Source of the DNA: Phycisphaerales bacterium
Lineage (GTDB): Bacteria > Planctomycetota > Phycisphaerae > Sedimentisphaerales > Anaerobacaceae
NCBI GenBank assembly: GCA_011057845.1
Contig: DSDB01000027.1
Coordinates: forward strand, 1 to 9,837
Direction: 5' to 3'
Length of the DNA stretch: 9,837 nucleotides
Part shown: in pieces, positions 1-6,292 of the stretch
Position numbering within the stretch: position 1 is the stretch's first letter
How the letters are laid out: each line of letters begins with the position of its first letter
Notes under the pieces: generated by a model
What the model saw: only the letters and a program-made list of their open reading frames with translations
The model's database searches: none
What the model was told of the DNA's origin: nothing
Translations under genes and position numbers: made by a program

Positions 1-16
1 AAACCCCAACTCCCAA

Positions 17-54
17 ATCCAGCATCCAGCAGCATCGAGTATCCAGCATCCAGC
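17..54. repeat. 14-nt direct repeat ATCCAGCATCCAGC, two copies
   Basis: The identical 14-mer ATCCAGCATCCAGC occurs at 17-30 and 41-54. Each copy is itself made of a smaller ATCCAGC unit (7-nt period). The spacer between them, AGCATCGAGT, is a diverged version of the same unit. This is simple tandem duplication and I see no coding potential in it. Confidence 0.75.
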
Positions 55-290
55 GCCCGACCCGAAGAATGAAAAACAAACCCAAACACAGGCAACCTGG
101 GCAACATAGGCAAGAGTAAGCCATTAACCCGCACCCGACACCAAAATCGAAAATGAAAAACAAACCCAAACTTAGGAAACTTAGGCAACCTGGGCAACAT
201 TACGCAAGAAGCCCGCGCCAGACCCCAGGATCGAGAAATGGAAAACAAAGCCAAACTTAGGCAATCTGGGCAAAATAGGCAATCAGGGCT
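51..290. repeat. Three degenerate ~84-bp tandem repeats with nested 9-bp units
   Basis: Three copies are anchored on ATGAAAAACAAACCCAAAC-like cores starting at 69, 153 and 238 (spacing 84 and 85 bp). Each is preceded by a similar C-rich lead (CCCGxxCCxGACxCC, followed in copies 2 and 3 by an ATCGA motif). Inside each copy are 9-bp units of the form TRGGCAAYC: 89-115 (three units), 173-208 (four units) and 258-284 (three units). Each core would begin a tiny open frame (16, 36 and 20 codons), but these lack ribosome binding sites and differ in length, so they are more likely by-products of the repeat than genes. Function is unknown. Confidence 0.75.
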
Positions 291-304
291 AGCCAAATAG
301 CATC

Positions 305-351
305 GCTCTAGAGCAAGGAAGTGACAATGTCACCCCTGCGAAGGCAGGGGT
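305..351. repeat. REP-like palindromic element
   Basis: Three inverted repeats lie side by side: GCTCTAGAGC (305-314, a perfect 10-bp palindrome), GTGACaatGTCAC (321-333), and an 8-bp perfect stem ACCCCTGC / GCAGGGGT with a GAAG loop (332-351), followed by CCAG. The arrangement GTCA-CCCC-TGCGAAGGCA-GGGG-TCCAG resembles the widespread intergenic REP-type hairpins (GTCATTCCCGCGAAGGCGGGAATCCAG-like) often mobilised by RAYT transposases. No such transposase is in the window. The hairpin has no U-tract on either strand, so it is not a classical intrinsic terminator, although it could stabilise the 3' end of the oxidoreductase mRNA. Confidence 0.6.
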
Positions 352-460
352 CCAGACCGAGCCGCCCCATGGCCCGTGTAACTCCCTGAGGGCCGATGCG
401 TGACCCTTTCGGATGCCCGCCCACACAGGCATGACACATGTCGCCCTTGGCGCGGCCCCA

Positions 461-481
461 TCCCTTCGCTGCGCGAAGGGA
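461..481. other. Perfect 9-bp hairpin (possible 3'-end structure)
   Basis: TCCCTTCGC and GCGAAGGGA form a perfect 9-bp stem around a 3-nt TGC loop. It lies about 105 bp beyond the stop codon of the minus-strand oxidoreductase. It could act as a transcript-end or processing structure, but no run of U follows it on either strand, so calling it a rho-independent terminator is not justified. Confidence 0.5.
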
Positions 482-518
482 CGCCACCCCGGAGCAAGGC
501 TTGGGGTTTTGGGGCTGT

Positions 519-541
519 GGCTTTACGCTTCGGGCTTTACG
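519..541. repeat. 9-nt direct repeat GGCTTTACG, 14-bp period
   Basis: GGCTTTACG occurs at 519-527 and 533-541, as part of a 14-bp period (GGCTTTACGCTTCG then GGCTTTACGTTTTG, followed by a partial third start GGCT). This is a short slippage-type repeat in the spacer downstream of the minus-strand gene. No function can be assigned. Confidence 0.6.
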
Positions 542-586
542 TTTTGGGCTGCCCGGCCGCCCGGCCGTGGCCAGGGTGCTTGACGA

Positions 587-1936
587 TCAAGCCGTGGCGA
601 TGTTGATGTCGAGGCCCCAAGGTGCGCGATACGGCCTGCTCAGCATCCGGTTGGCGGCTGAGTCGTCGGCAAACCGTTCGGCGTTGGGGTCCCACACCAG
701 TCTGCGCCCGCATTGAATCGCGATGTGCCCGAGCTGGCACATAGAGCATGTGCGGTGGCCGATTTCGGCATCGGCCATGGTGGGAGCGTTGTTTCTGATG
801 CCGTAGAGGAAATCCTCCTTGTCCTGTCGCAGCGGCAGGCGCAGATCGCTTTCTTTGAGCTTGAGGCGGAGGATACTGGGGTCGCTTGCGGTCATCTGGC
901 CGCCGAGCCAGGGGGCGTGAATCCAGCCCTCGTCGCCCTCGACGCGAATAAACGCCCCGGCGGCCGTGTGATAATCGAGGATGACACCGTCGGCGTACTT
1001 GTACTGCACCTGGAAATTCAGCAGAACACCCCACAAGCCGGAGCCGGGCGCGGGGTACCGGCCCTGGCCCTCGACGCTGACCGGCCCGGTTCGCTCGGTA
1101 TTATGCAGCAACTGGGCAACGTCGATGGTGTGGGTGCCCCAGTTGGTGACCATCCCCTCACACGTATCGCGGCACCGCATCCAGCCGGGTCTGCCATAGG
1201 ACTGGGGCGGATGCACGCGATCCACCGTATAGGGGTGTTCCGGGGCTGGGCCGGTCCACATATCGTAGTCCAGTTCGGCAGGCACAGGCATCGGGTCCGC
1301 CTTGCCGCCGGCGACGTCGCCGGTCGGGACGCCCACCTCGATGCGGCGGATGTTGCCGATGTAGCCGTTTCGGACCAGTTCGGAGAGCTTGTGCATGTAG
1401 GCGTCGGAGCGGCACTCGCTATCGGTTCGGAATGTGACGGCGGCTCGGGCGACGGCGTCGGCGAGCACGCGGCCTTCGGCCACCGAGAGCGTGAGGGGCT
1501 TTTCGCAACTGACGTGCTTGCCTCGGCGGACGGCCGCCAGGGAGATCGGCACGTGCCAGTGGTCCGGGGTGGAGTTCATGATGGCGTCGATGTCGTCTCG
1601 GCCCACGATCTCCCGCCAGTCCGTCGTGGCGGCACAGTCGCTGTTGGCGTAGTGCTTGTCGACGTCCTGCTTGGCGCGGTCCAGGCGCCATCTGTCGACA
1701 TCACAGACGGCCACGACGCGGGCGTCTTCGCTGTAGAGAAAGGGCTTGAGATTCGCATGGAGGGCCTGGCGGCCCATGGCGACCATGCCCACGGCGATGC
1801 GATTGGATGGAGCGGCCGCGCCGAGCACCGACGAAGGAACAATGCTGGGCAACGCCACAGCGGTTCCCGCCGCGGCCAGCGTCTGAAGCATCCTGCGCCG
1901 CGTCATAGACAACGATGTTCCCGCCTCTGTTCTCAT
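587..1936 (-). CDS. Tat-signal Gfo/Idh/MocA-family NAD(P)-dependent oxidoreductase
   Basis: This is a 449-residue protein of the Gfo/Idh/MocA family, which oxidises or reduces sugar, inositol or related hydroxyl groups with NAD(P). The N-terminus carries a twin-arginine export signal (TRRRMLQTLAAAG at residues 12-24, then an alanine-rich hydrophobic stretch and a likely cleavage region near SSVLGAAA, 35-42), so it is probably exported folded with its cofactor. The Rossmann-fold part starts at NRIAVGMVAMG (45-55), with VVAVCDVD at 74-81. The family EKP motif is at 145-147, with Lys146 as the usual catalytic residue. NWGTHTID (265-272) supplies the usual active-site histidine (His269). A longer open frame extends to 2200, but I chose the ATG at 1936 because AAGGAG lies 6 nt upstream and the Tat signal follows directly. 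The substrate is not visible from sequence. Members of this Tat-exported subgroup are abundant in Planctomycetes. The gene is divergent from the rest of the window, so it is probably unrelated to the kamA cluster. Confidence 0.93.
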   Translation of the reverse strand: MRTEAGTSLSMTRRRMLQTLAAAGTAVALPSIVPSSVLGAAAPSNRIAVGMVAMGRQALHANLKPFLYSEDARVVAVCDVDRWRLDRAKQDVDKHYANSDCAATTDWREIVGRDDIDAIMNSTPDHWHVPISLAAVRRGKHVSCEKPLTLSVAEGRVLADAVARAAVTFRTDSECRSDAYMHKLSELVRNGYIGNIRRIEVGVPTGDVAGGKADPMPVPAELDYDMWTGPAPEHPYTVDRVHPPQSYGRPGWMRCRDTCEGMVTNWGTHTIDVAQLLHNTERTGPVSVEGQGRYPAPGSGLWGVLLNFQVQYKYADGVILDYHTAAGAFIRVEGDEGWIHAPWLGGQMTASDPSILRLKLKESDLRLPLRQDKEDFLYGIRNNAPTMADAEIGHRTCSMCQLGHIAIQCGRRLVWDPNAERFADDSAANRMLSRPYRAPWGLDINIATA

Positions 1937-2005
1937 AATCTGCTCCTTTTTTGTGCGATGGCGACGGCCTGCCTCAAGCGTAGCTGTCGTGCGTGTCGAT
2001 GCACA

Positions 2006-2035
2006 ACTGTAGCACCCGCCGGATTGGCCCGTCAA
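2006..2035 (-). promoter_or_regulatory. Candidate sigma70-like promoter for the oxidoreductase
   Basis: On the minus strand, TTGACG (2035-2030) is followed after 18 bp by TACAGT (2011-2006), which matches the -35 and -10 consensus at 5/6 and 4/6 positions. Transcription would begin near 1999 and give a leader of about 60 nt before the ATG at 1936. The long spacer and partial -10 box make this only a candidate. Confidence 0.35.
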
Positions 2036-2141
2036 GCACCCGCAACGGCGCGGAAAGCGGTACAGGCGTCCGGCCTGTTTGCAGGGGCCGTGGCCGGCGT
2101 ATGTGGTCCGCAGGGGCACGGCGTAAGGAAAACTAGGGATC

Positions 2142-2363
2142 ATGGTCTTACTGTCTCGTATTCGCAGCAGGCTGACGGCCGGACTGCTCATCAAGGCCAT
2201 TGGCGTCTATTCGGTTTGCGTGGTCGCCTTGATTTCTCTAGCGATATTGGGTTCCGACGAGACGGATGTTCACCAGAAGGCCGTCATCAAGATGGCGCTG
2301 GGCCTGATCCCCCTGTACCGGCTCATGGACCCGGTCTTCTTCGTCAAGAGCCCTTTCCAGTAG
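2142..2363 (+). CDS. Possible small single-pass membrane protein, unknown function
   Basis: A 73-residue open frame that I do not recognise. Residues 1-11 contain several arginines (SRIRSR), followed by a hydrophobic segment at about 14-36 (GLLIKAIGVYSVCVVALISLAIL) that could span the membrane, then a short charged part (SDETDVHQK) and a second, weaker hydrophobic stretch ending LYRLMDPVFFVKSPFQ. The basic-then-hydrophobic order predicts the N-terminus inside. AAGGA lies 12 nt before the ATG, which is too far to be ideal, and AGGG lies 3 nt before it, which is too close. The frame is not a shadow of another believed gene, because the divergent oxidoreductase starts at 1936. It could be a real small protein or a chance open frame; the balanced amino-acid composition and clear membrane segment favour real. 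Confidence 0.45.
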   Translation: MVLLSRIRSRLTAGLLIKAIGVYSVCVVALISLAILGSDETDVHQKAVIKMALGLIPLYRLMDPVFFVKSPFQ

Positions 2364-2462
2364 TGGGCGGCGGGAACCCAACGGGTTGGGGGTTATGCCG
2401 GGGAGCACTACTCCGGGTAGTTGACGAGCGAAAAAAAATCTATGGAAATCCGTTGTACTGGC

Positions 2463-2491
2463 TTGACTGATTGGTCGATAATGGCTATATA
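2463..2491 (+). promoter_or_regulatory. Sigma70-like promoter of the tetR-kamA operon
   Basis: TTGACT (2463-2468) and TATATA (2486-2491) are separated by exactly 17 bp, a very good match to the -35/-10 consensus in otherwise GC-rich DNA. Transcription would start near 2498, ahead of tetR. Both hexamers overlap palindromic GAC/GTC elements, so a bound repressor would block RNA polymerase. This is the only strong promoter I see ahead of tetR and kamA, and it probably drives the whole plus-strand unit. Confidence 0.6.
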
Positions 2492-2530
2492 GTCAGAAAT
2501 GACCGCTTGGTCGGAAATGACGAAATGGTC
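2465..2530. promoter_or_regulatory. Phased operator array: four 12-bp palindromes every 18 bp
   Basis: Four GAC-N6-GTC elements recur with an exact 18-bp step: GACTGATTGGTC (2465), GGCTATATAGTC (2483), GACCGCTTGGTC (2501) and GACGAAATGGTC (2519). Taken as half-sites, GAC (GGC once) and GTC alternate every 9 bp at 2465, 2474, 2483, 2492, 2501, 2510, 2519 and 2528. The first element overlaps the -35 box and the second the -10 box. Half-sites of the GACC/GGTC type are known for TetR-family regulators, for example RutR. The inference is that these are binding sites for the TetR protein encoded immediately downstream. An alternative is that the 18-bp repeat encodes a six-residue repeat in an N-terminally extended TetR starting at TTG 2471. 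Confidence 0.6.
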
Positions 2531-2545
2531 CTTTCATGCTTGTAT

Positions 2546-3151
2546 ATGGCCACCAGAAGCCAAAAACGTGTTGTTCGCACCAGACGCTCTTTGATGGATG
2601 CGGGCCTGTCGGCTTTCACCGAATACGGGGTCGACGCCTCCACCATCGAGATGATCACCGAGCGCGCGGACCTGGGCAAGGGCACGTTCTACCGCTATTT
2701 CTCGGACAAAGAGACGCTGTTGCTGGCGTTGATCGAGCAGGCGGTGGATGGGCTGTTGGAGGCCATAAAGAAGGCCGTGGGCACGCCCAGGAACCTGGAA
2801 GAGGTGTTGCACGGGTTGGTCCGCGGTCACATGGACTTCTTTCTCAACAACCGCGAAGGGTATGTCCTGCTGTTTCAGGGGCGCGTGCTGCTGAAACTGG
2901 ATCGGGAGGTCGGTGAGATCGGCGAACCGTACCACCGCTATCTGGCGGGGCTGGAGGCCCTGGTGCGGCCGTTCGCTCCGGCGGTCGATCCGGTCAAAGT
3001 CCGGCGTCTGGCCTGCGCGGTGGCGGGATTTGTCTCCGGCTTTCTGTCGTTCGCAATGATTGCGATGGACCCTGATTCGCTTGAACGAAATATCGAGCCC
3101 ATGCGTAAGGCTTTTGTCGATGGGATGATGGCCTTCATGGGCCGCCCGTAA
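2546..3151 (+). CDS. TetR/AcrR-family transcriptional regulator
   Basis: A 201-residue protein of typical TetR length. The N-terminal DNA-binding domain is clear: RRSLMDAGLSAFTEYGVDAS (13-32) leads into the helix-turn-helix, with ITERADLGKGTFYRYFSDKE (37-56) as the family signature around the recognition helix. Residues 60-201 are the alpha-helical ligand-binding and dimerisation domain, too variable to predict the ligand. The frame is open back to a TTG at 2471, and an ATG at 2525 has a weak GGAA 8 nt upstream. I chose ATG 2546 because it gives the usual distance to helix 1 and keeps the operator array out of the coding sequence, but no ribosome binding site precedes it, so 2525 remains possible. 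The operator array suggests autorepression. The gene ends 40 bp before kamA with no terminator between, so it likely regulates and is co-transcribed with the beta-lysine cluster. The inducer might be a pathway metabolite. Confidence 0.93.
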   Translation: MATRSQKRVVRTRRSLMDAGLSAFTEYGVDASTIEMITERADLGKGTFYRYFSDKETLLLALIEQAVDGLLEAIKKAVGTPRNLEEVLHGLVRGHMDFFLNNREGYVLLFQGRVLLKLDREVGEIGEPYHRYLAGLEALVRPFAPAVDPVKVRRLACAVAGFVSGFLSFAMIAMDPDSLERNIEPMRKAFVDGMMAFMGRP

Positions 3152-3191
3152 ACACTAACCCAATAATGCTCCATCTTGAGAGGACAACCTA

Positions 3192-4547
3192 ATGGCAGCA
3201 GCGTATGATGCAGGAGGTGAAGTCTCCTCCAAGCCATCGGCGACGGCGACTATGAACGACGACGAACCTCCGCCGTTGCAATGCAGCATTCCCTTGAAAC
3301 CGGCCTCTGTCCGCGCGCCCGCGAACCCCGAAGACTGGCGATGGCAGATGGCCAACCGTATCCGAAAGCCCAGTCAACTCTTCGACCGCTTCCCTGCCTT
3401 GCGAACGTCTCCGGATCTTGCGCCTCTGATCGGCAAGTACCCGATGGCGATCACGCCTTATTACGCCTCGCTGATTGAGACGCCGGGACCGTCGGATCCC
3501 ATCTTCCAGATGTGCGTGCCGCAGGTGCAGGAACTGATGGACCCGCCGTTCCTGAGCCCGGATCCCCTGGAGGAATGCCGCGATATGCCCGTGCCGGGCA
3601 TGGTCCACCGGTACAACGACCGCGTCCTGGTCATTGCGACCACGATGTGCTCGACGTATTGCCGTCACTGCACCCGCAAGCGCGTGGCGGGCACGCGGGA
3701 GACGAGCATCAGCCGGCGTCGGCTGGAACAGATCGCCGATTATCTGATGAAGCATCCGCAGGTGCATGATGTGATTATCTCCGGCGGCGACCCGCTGACG
3801 ATGACCACCGAGCAGATCGAGACGGTGCTGGCGCGTCTGCGGCAGGTTCCGTCCGTGCAGGTGATTCGCATCGGCACCCGCGTGCCGGTTGTGTTGCCTC
3901 AGCGGATTACCGACGACGTGTGCTCGATGCTGCGGCGCTACCATCCCATCTGGATCAATACGCATTTCAACCATCCGCGCGAGATGACGGCGCGGGCCGA
4001 GGAGGCCTGCCGTCGCTTGGCGGATGCGGGCTGCCCGCTGGGCAACCAGTCGGTGCTGCTGCGCAACGTGAACGACCGGCCGCAGATCATTGAGGAACTG
4101 TGCCGGCGTCTGGTTCGGGTGCGCGTGCGGCCGTACTATATGTATCAGTGTGACCTGGTTCGCGGCGTGGAGCATTTCCGCACACCGATCCGGCGCGGCA
4201 TCGAGATCATGGAGTATCTGCGAGGCCGGCTCAGCGGCTTGGCGATTCCGACGTTTGTTGTGGACGCCCCGCACGGAGGCGGCAAGATTCCCGTGTTGCC
4301 GACCTACATGGTCTCGCAGAGTCCGACGCACACGGTGCTGCGCAACTTCGAGGGGATGCTGATCTCGTATCCGGAGCCGTACGATCCGGCGGGGGCGCCC
4401 ATCGACACGCCCTCGATCGAATCGGCATCGGGGGTTTGGGAACTGGCCGCCGGCCAGGGTAGCCACATTCAGCCGGAGAAGTCCGTGCGGATGACGCGGC
4501 GGCTTGCATGCTGTCCGGCCGACAACCAGACCGAAGGCATCGAATGA
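3192..4547 (+). CDS. kamA: Lysine 2,3-aminomutase (radical SAM, PLP-dependent)
   Basis: A 451-residue KamA-family enzyme that would convert L-lysine to L-beta-lysine using S-adenosylmethionine, a [4Fe-4S] cluster and pyridoxal phosphate. The radical SAM motif CSTYCRHC gives cluster cysteines 153, 157 and 160. The GGDPL motif is at 198-202. The PLP-binding lysine is Lys365 in HGGGKIPVLP. Two aspartates that bind the substrate side-chain amine in the characterised clostridial enzyme appear to be conserved as Asp321 (YQCDLVRGVEHFR) and Asp358 (VVDAPHGGGK), which favours lysine over glutamate as substrate. The family N-terminal signature DWRWQMANRI is at 48-57, preceded by a nonconserved ~45-residue proline-rich extension. 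GAGAGGA ends 7 nt before the ATG, supporting this start. The stop overlaps the next gene in ATGA. A C-terminal tail of ~50 residues after ISYPEP has no clear role. EpmB-type EF-P modification is less likely: I see no epmA-like lysyl-tRNA-synthetase paralogue here. Confidence 0.95.
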   Translation: MAAAYDAGGEVSSKPSATATMNDDEPPPLQCSIPLKPASVRAPANPEDWRWQMANRIRKPSQLFDRFPALRTSPDLAPLIGKYPMAITPYYASLIETPGPSDPIFQMCVPQVQELMDPPFLSPDPLEECRDMPVPGMVHRYNDRVLVIATTMCSTYCRHCTRKRVAGTRETSISRRRLEQIADYLMKHPQVHDVIISGGDPLTMTTEQIETVLARLRQVPSVQVIRIGTRVPVVLPQRITDDVCSMLRRYHPIWINTHFNHPREMTARAEEACRRLADAGCPLGNQSVLLRNVNDRPQIIEELCRRLVRVRVRPYYMYQCDLVRGVEHFRTPIRRGIEIMEYLRGRLSGLAIPTFVVDAPHGGGKIPVLPTYMVSQSPTHTVLRNFEGMLISYPEPYDPAGAPIDTPSIESASGVWELAAGQGSHIQPEKSVRMTRRLACCPADNQTEGIE

Positions 4548-6292
4548 TCCGAATTCAACGGGTCTACAGCTCAGTCCTGCCGATCGACCGAATGCGAATC
4601 GAGCAGACGCAGCAGATATTCCGTCGGAATTTCTCCGCGGTGGCGGATTATGCCGACAAGATTCCCGACATGCTGGATCACCCTTTTCGGTACGGATACA
4701 TCACGATCCTGCTTGTCAGTGAGTCCGCGCTCGGCAAGGTTACGGGCTTTGCGCTGGTGCTGCACCTGCCCGAGGTCAACAGCAGCCTGCTGGACTTTGT
4801 CGCGACGGCGACTCATATCCGCGGCGGCGGCGTAGGCAGCGCTCTGTTCGAGGCGGTGCGCGAACTGCTGTTCAGCCACGGCTCGGCCGGGCTTTATATG
4901 GAGGCCCTGCCGGATGATCCCAGCGTCGTGAAGGATGCGAAGGTGCTTGCCGAGAATCGCCGGCGTCTTCGTTTCTATGAGAACTACGGCGTCCGTCCCA
5001 TCGTCAATACGGAATTCGAGACACCTATCGGCGCGGGCCCGGCGCCCTATCTGCTCTACGACGACCTGGGTCGCCATACGCCGCTGCGACGCTCGCAGTG
5101 TCGTTCATCCGTTCGGGTCATCCTGCAGCGCAAGTACGGCCGGATCGTCCCGCCGGGGTACATCGAGCGCGTCGTCGAGAGTATCGTCGACGATCCCGTC
5201 CGATTGCGCGAGTTCCGCTATGTCAAGCCGGTCGAACCGCCACAACCCCACGCCGCGCGGCTCCAGAGGATATTCGCGCTGGTCAGCGGCGAGTTGCACC
5301 AAATCCACCATGTCCGCGAGCGTGGATACGTGGAACGCCCCGCCCGCGTCGGTGCGCTTGAGGAAGCAGCCATGAGCACGGGGCTGTTCAACAAGCTGCC
5401 CTACCGGCACTTTGGACGGTCTTATCTTTGTGCGGTTCATGACGGGGACTTCATCGAATACCTCAAAGTCGTCTGTGAAGGGCTGGCGGACGCCAAACCG
5501 GTCTACCCCTACGTGTTTCCGATCCGGCGGCCGGAGCGCCGGCCCAGGGACCTGGCCATTCGCGCCGGGTACTACTGTATCGACACCTTCACGCCCCTGG
5601 ACCGCAACGCGTATCGCGCTGCGCGGCAGGCGGTCGACGTTGCCATGACCGCGGCGGAGGAGTTGTTGACCGGCAGGCGTCTTGTGTATGCGTTGTGCCG
5701 ACCGCCCGGACACCACGCCGAGCGCAGGAGCTTCGGCGGGTTCTGTTATTTCAACAACGCCGCCGTTGCCGCCGCCGCCCTGAGCCGTCAGGGCACTGTG
5801 GCGCTGCTCGATATCGACTACCACCATGGCAACGGGGCGCAGGAGATCTTCTATCAGCGCCGCGATGTCCTCACACAGAGTCTCCACGGCCACCCCAACC
5901 ATTCCTATCCCTATTTTAGCGGATTCGCCGATGAGCTGGGCGCCGGTCCCGGCAGGGGCTTCAACCACAACTATCCTCTGCCGGAAGGCGCGGATGAGAC
6001 CGTTTACCTGCAGGCGCTCGATACGGCCCTGGGCCGCATTGAACGGTTCAAGCCGACGTTCCTGGTGGTGTGCATTGGTTTTGATATAATGAAGGGTGAT
6101 CCGACGGGTTCGTTTGTGCTGACCACGGCATCACTGCGGCAGGTGGGCCGCCGGATTGGACGGCTTGCCTTGCCGACGCTCGTTGTACAGGAAGGTGGGT
6201 ACAGCCTTCGAAACCTGCGCCGGGGGGCTCCGGCGTTCTTCAATGGTATTGCCGAAACGTTTTCGGCACAGTTCAAAAAGAAGGATTCATGA
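4544..6292 (+). CDS. GNAT acetyltransferase fused to HDAC/acetylpolyamine amidohydrolase
   Basis: One uninterrupted 582-residue frame encodes two opposing activities. Residues ~1-180 are a GNAT N-acetyltransferase domain: LLDFVATATHIRGGGVGSAL (82-101) contains the acetyl-CoA pyrophosphate-binding R-G-G-G-V-G loop, and RFYENYGV (143-150) is the usual late GNAT strand-helix. Residues ~240-575 form a zinc-dependent deacetylase of the histone deacetylase/acetylpolyamine amidohydrolase superfamily: catalytic histidines in RPPGHHA (390, 391), GGFCYFNNAA (398-407), zinc ligands Asp425 and His427 in DIDYHHGNG, the third ligand Asp514 in GFDIMKGDP, and the transition-state tyrosine Tyr553 in QEGGYS. 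All catalytic residues are present, so the amidohydrolase should be active. The start overlaps the kamA stop (ATGA), with AAGG 7 nt upstream; an ATG at 4508 is less likely. Likely substrates are beta-lysine or a beta-lysine conjugate (inference), by analogy with AblB, which acetylates beta-lysine after KamA in methanogens and bacilli. The ~60 residues between the domains are not recognised. Confidence 0.9.
   Translation: MIRIQRVYSSVLPIDRMRIEQTQQIFRRNFSAVADYADKIPDMLDHPFRYGYITILLVSESALGKVTGFALVLHLPEVNSSLLDFVATATHIRGGGVGSALFEAVRELLFSHGSAGLYMEALPDDPSVVKDAKVLAENRRRLRFYENYGVRPIVNTEFETPIGAGPAPYLLYDDLGRHTPLRRSQCRSSVRVILQRKYGRIVPPGYIERVVESIVDDPVRLREFRYVKPVEPPQPHAARLQRIFALVSGELHQIHHVRERGYVERPARVGALEEAAMSTGLFNKLPYRHFGRSYLCAVHDGDFIEYLKVVCEGLADAKPVYPYVFPIRRPERRPRDLAIRAGYYCIDTFTPLDRNAYRAARQAVDVAMTAAEELLTGRRLVYALCRPPGHHAERRSFGGFCYFNNAAVAAAALSRQGTVALLDIDYHHGNGAQEIFYQRRDVLTQSLHGHPNHSYPYFSGFADELGAGPGRGFNHNYPLPEGADETVYLQALDTALGRIERFKPTFLVVCIGFDIMKGDPTGSFVLTTASLRQVGRRIGRLALPTLVVQEGGYSLRNLRRGAPAFFNGIAETFSAQFKKKDS

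Larger units (their letters stand above)
1..586. other. Gene-free, repeat-rich intergenic stretch
   Basis: No convincing gene is visible here. Two short overlapping plus-strand open frames (400-606 and 438-716) have arginine/proline-rich translations with no recognisable domain and no ribosome binding site. The left part (1-300) is A- and C-rich, unlike the GC-rich coding DNA to the right, and is built from degenerate tandem repeats. The right part carries two perfect hairpins (332-351 and 461-481) and a short direct repeat (519-541). The stretch lies downstream of the minus-strand oxidoreductase, so any terminator for that gene should be here, but no hairpin followed by a U-tract is obvious. 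Confidence 0.6.

Noticed and set aside
51..290. The ~84-bp repeats as a CRISPR array
   Set aside because: The whole unit, including its middle, is repeated with divergence; there are no unique spacers of constant length, and no cas genes are nearby.
1937..2200. N-terminal extension of the oxidoreductase up to an ATG at 2200
   Set aside because: The extra 88 residues resemble no known domain and would bury the Tat signal. The ATG at 1936 has AAGGAG 6 nt upstream.
2377..2416. Hairpin-like CCCAACGGGTTGGG and CCGGGGAG...CTCCGGG as a terminator after the small frame
   Set aside because: The first stem is only five pairs with a tight loop and the second has a two-base bulge. No U-tract follows on the plus strand; the nearby A8 run (2431-2438) is on the wrong strand and too far.
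713..2470. A 585-codon plus-strand open frame
   Set aside because: It lies antisense to the Tat-signal oxidoreductase over most of its length. Its translation is histidine/glycine/valine/aspartate-rich with no domain, the typical shadow of a GC-biased gene read on the opposite strand.
3189..4466. A 425-codon minus-strand open frame
   Set aside because: It is fully antisense to kamA. The translation is rich in histidine and arginine and has no recognisable family; kamA on the plus strand has all catalytic motifs.
6085..6090. A perfect TATAAT inside the deacetylase gene as an internal promoter
   Set aside because: It encodes part of the GFDIMKGDP zinc-ligand motif (GAT ATA ATG) and has no acceptable -35 box at 16-18 bp upstream.
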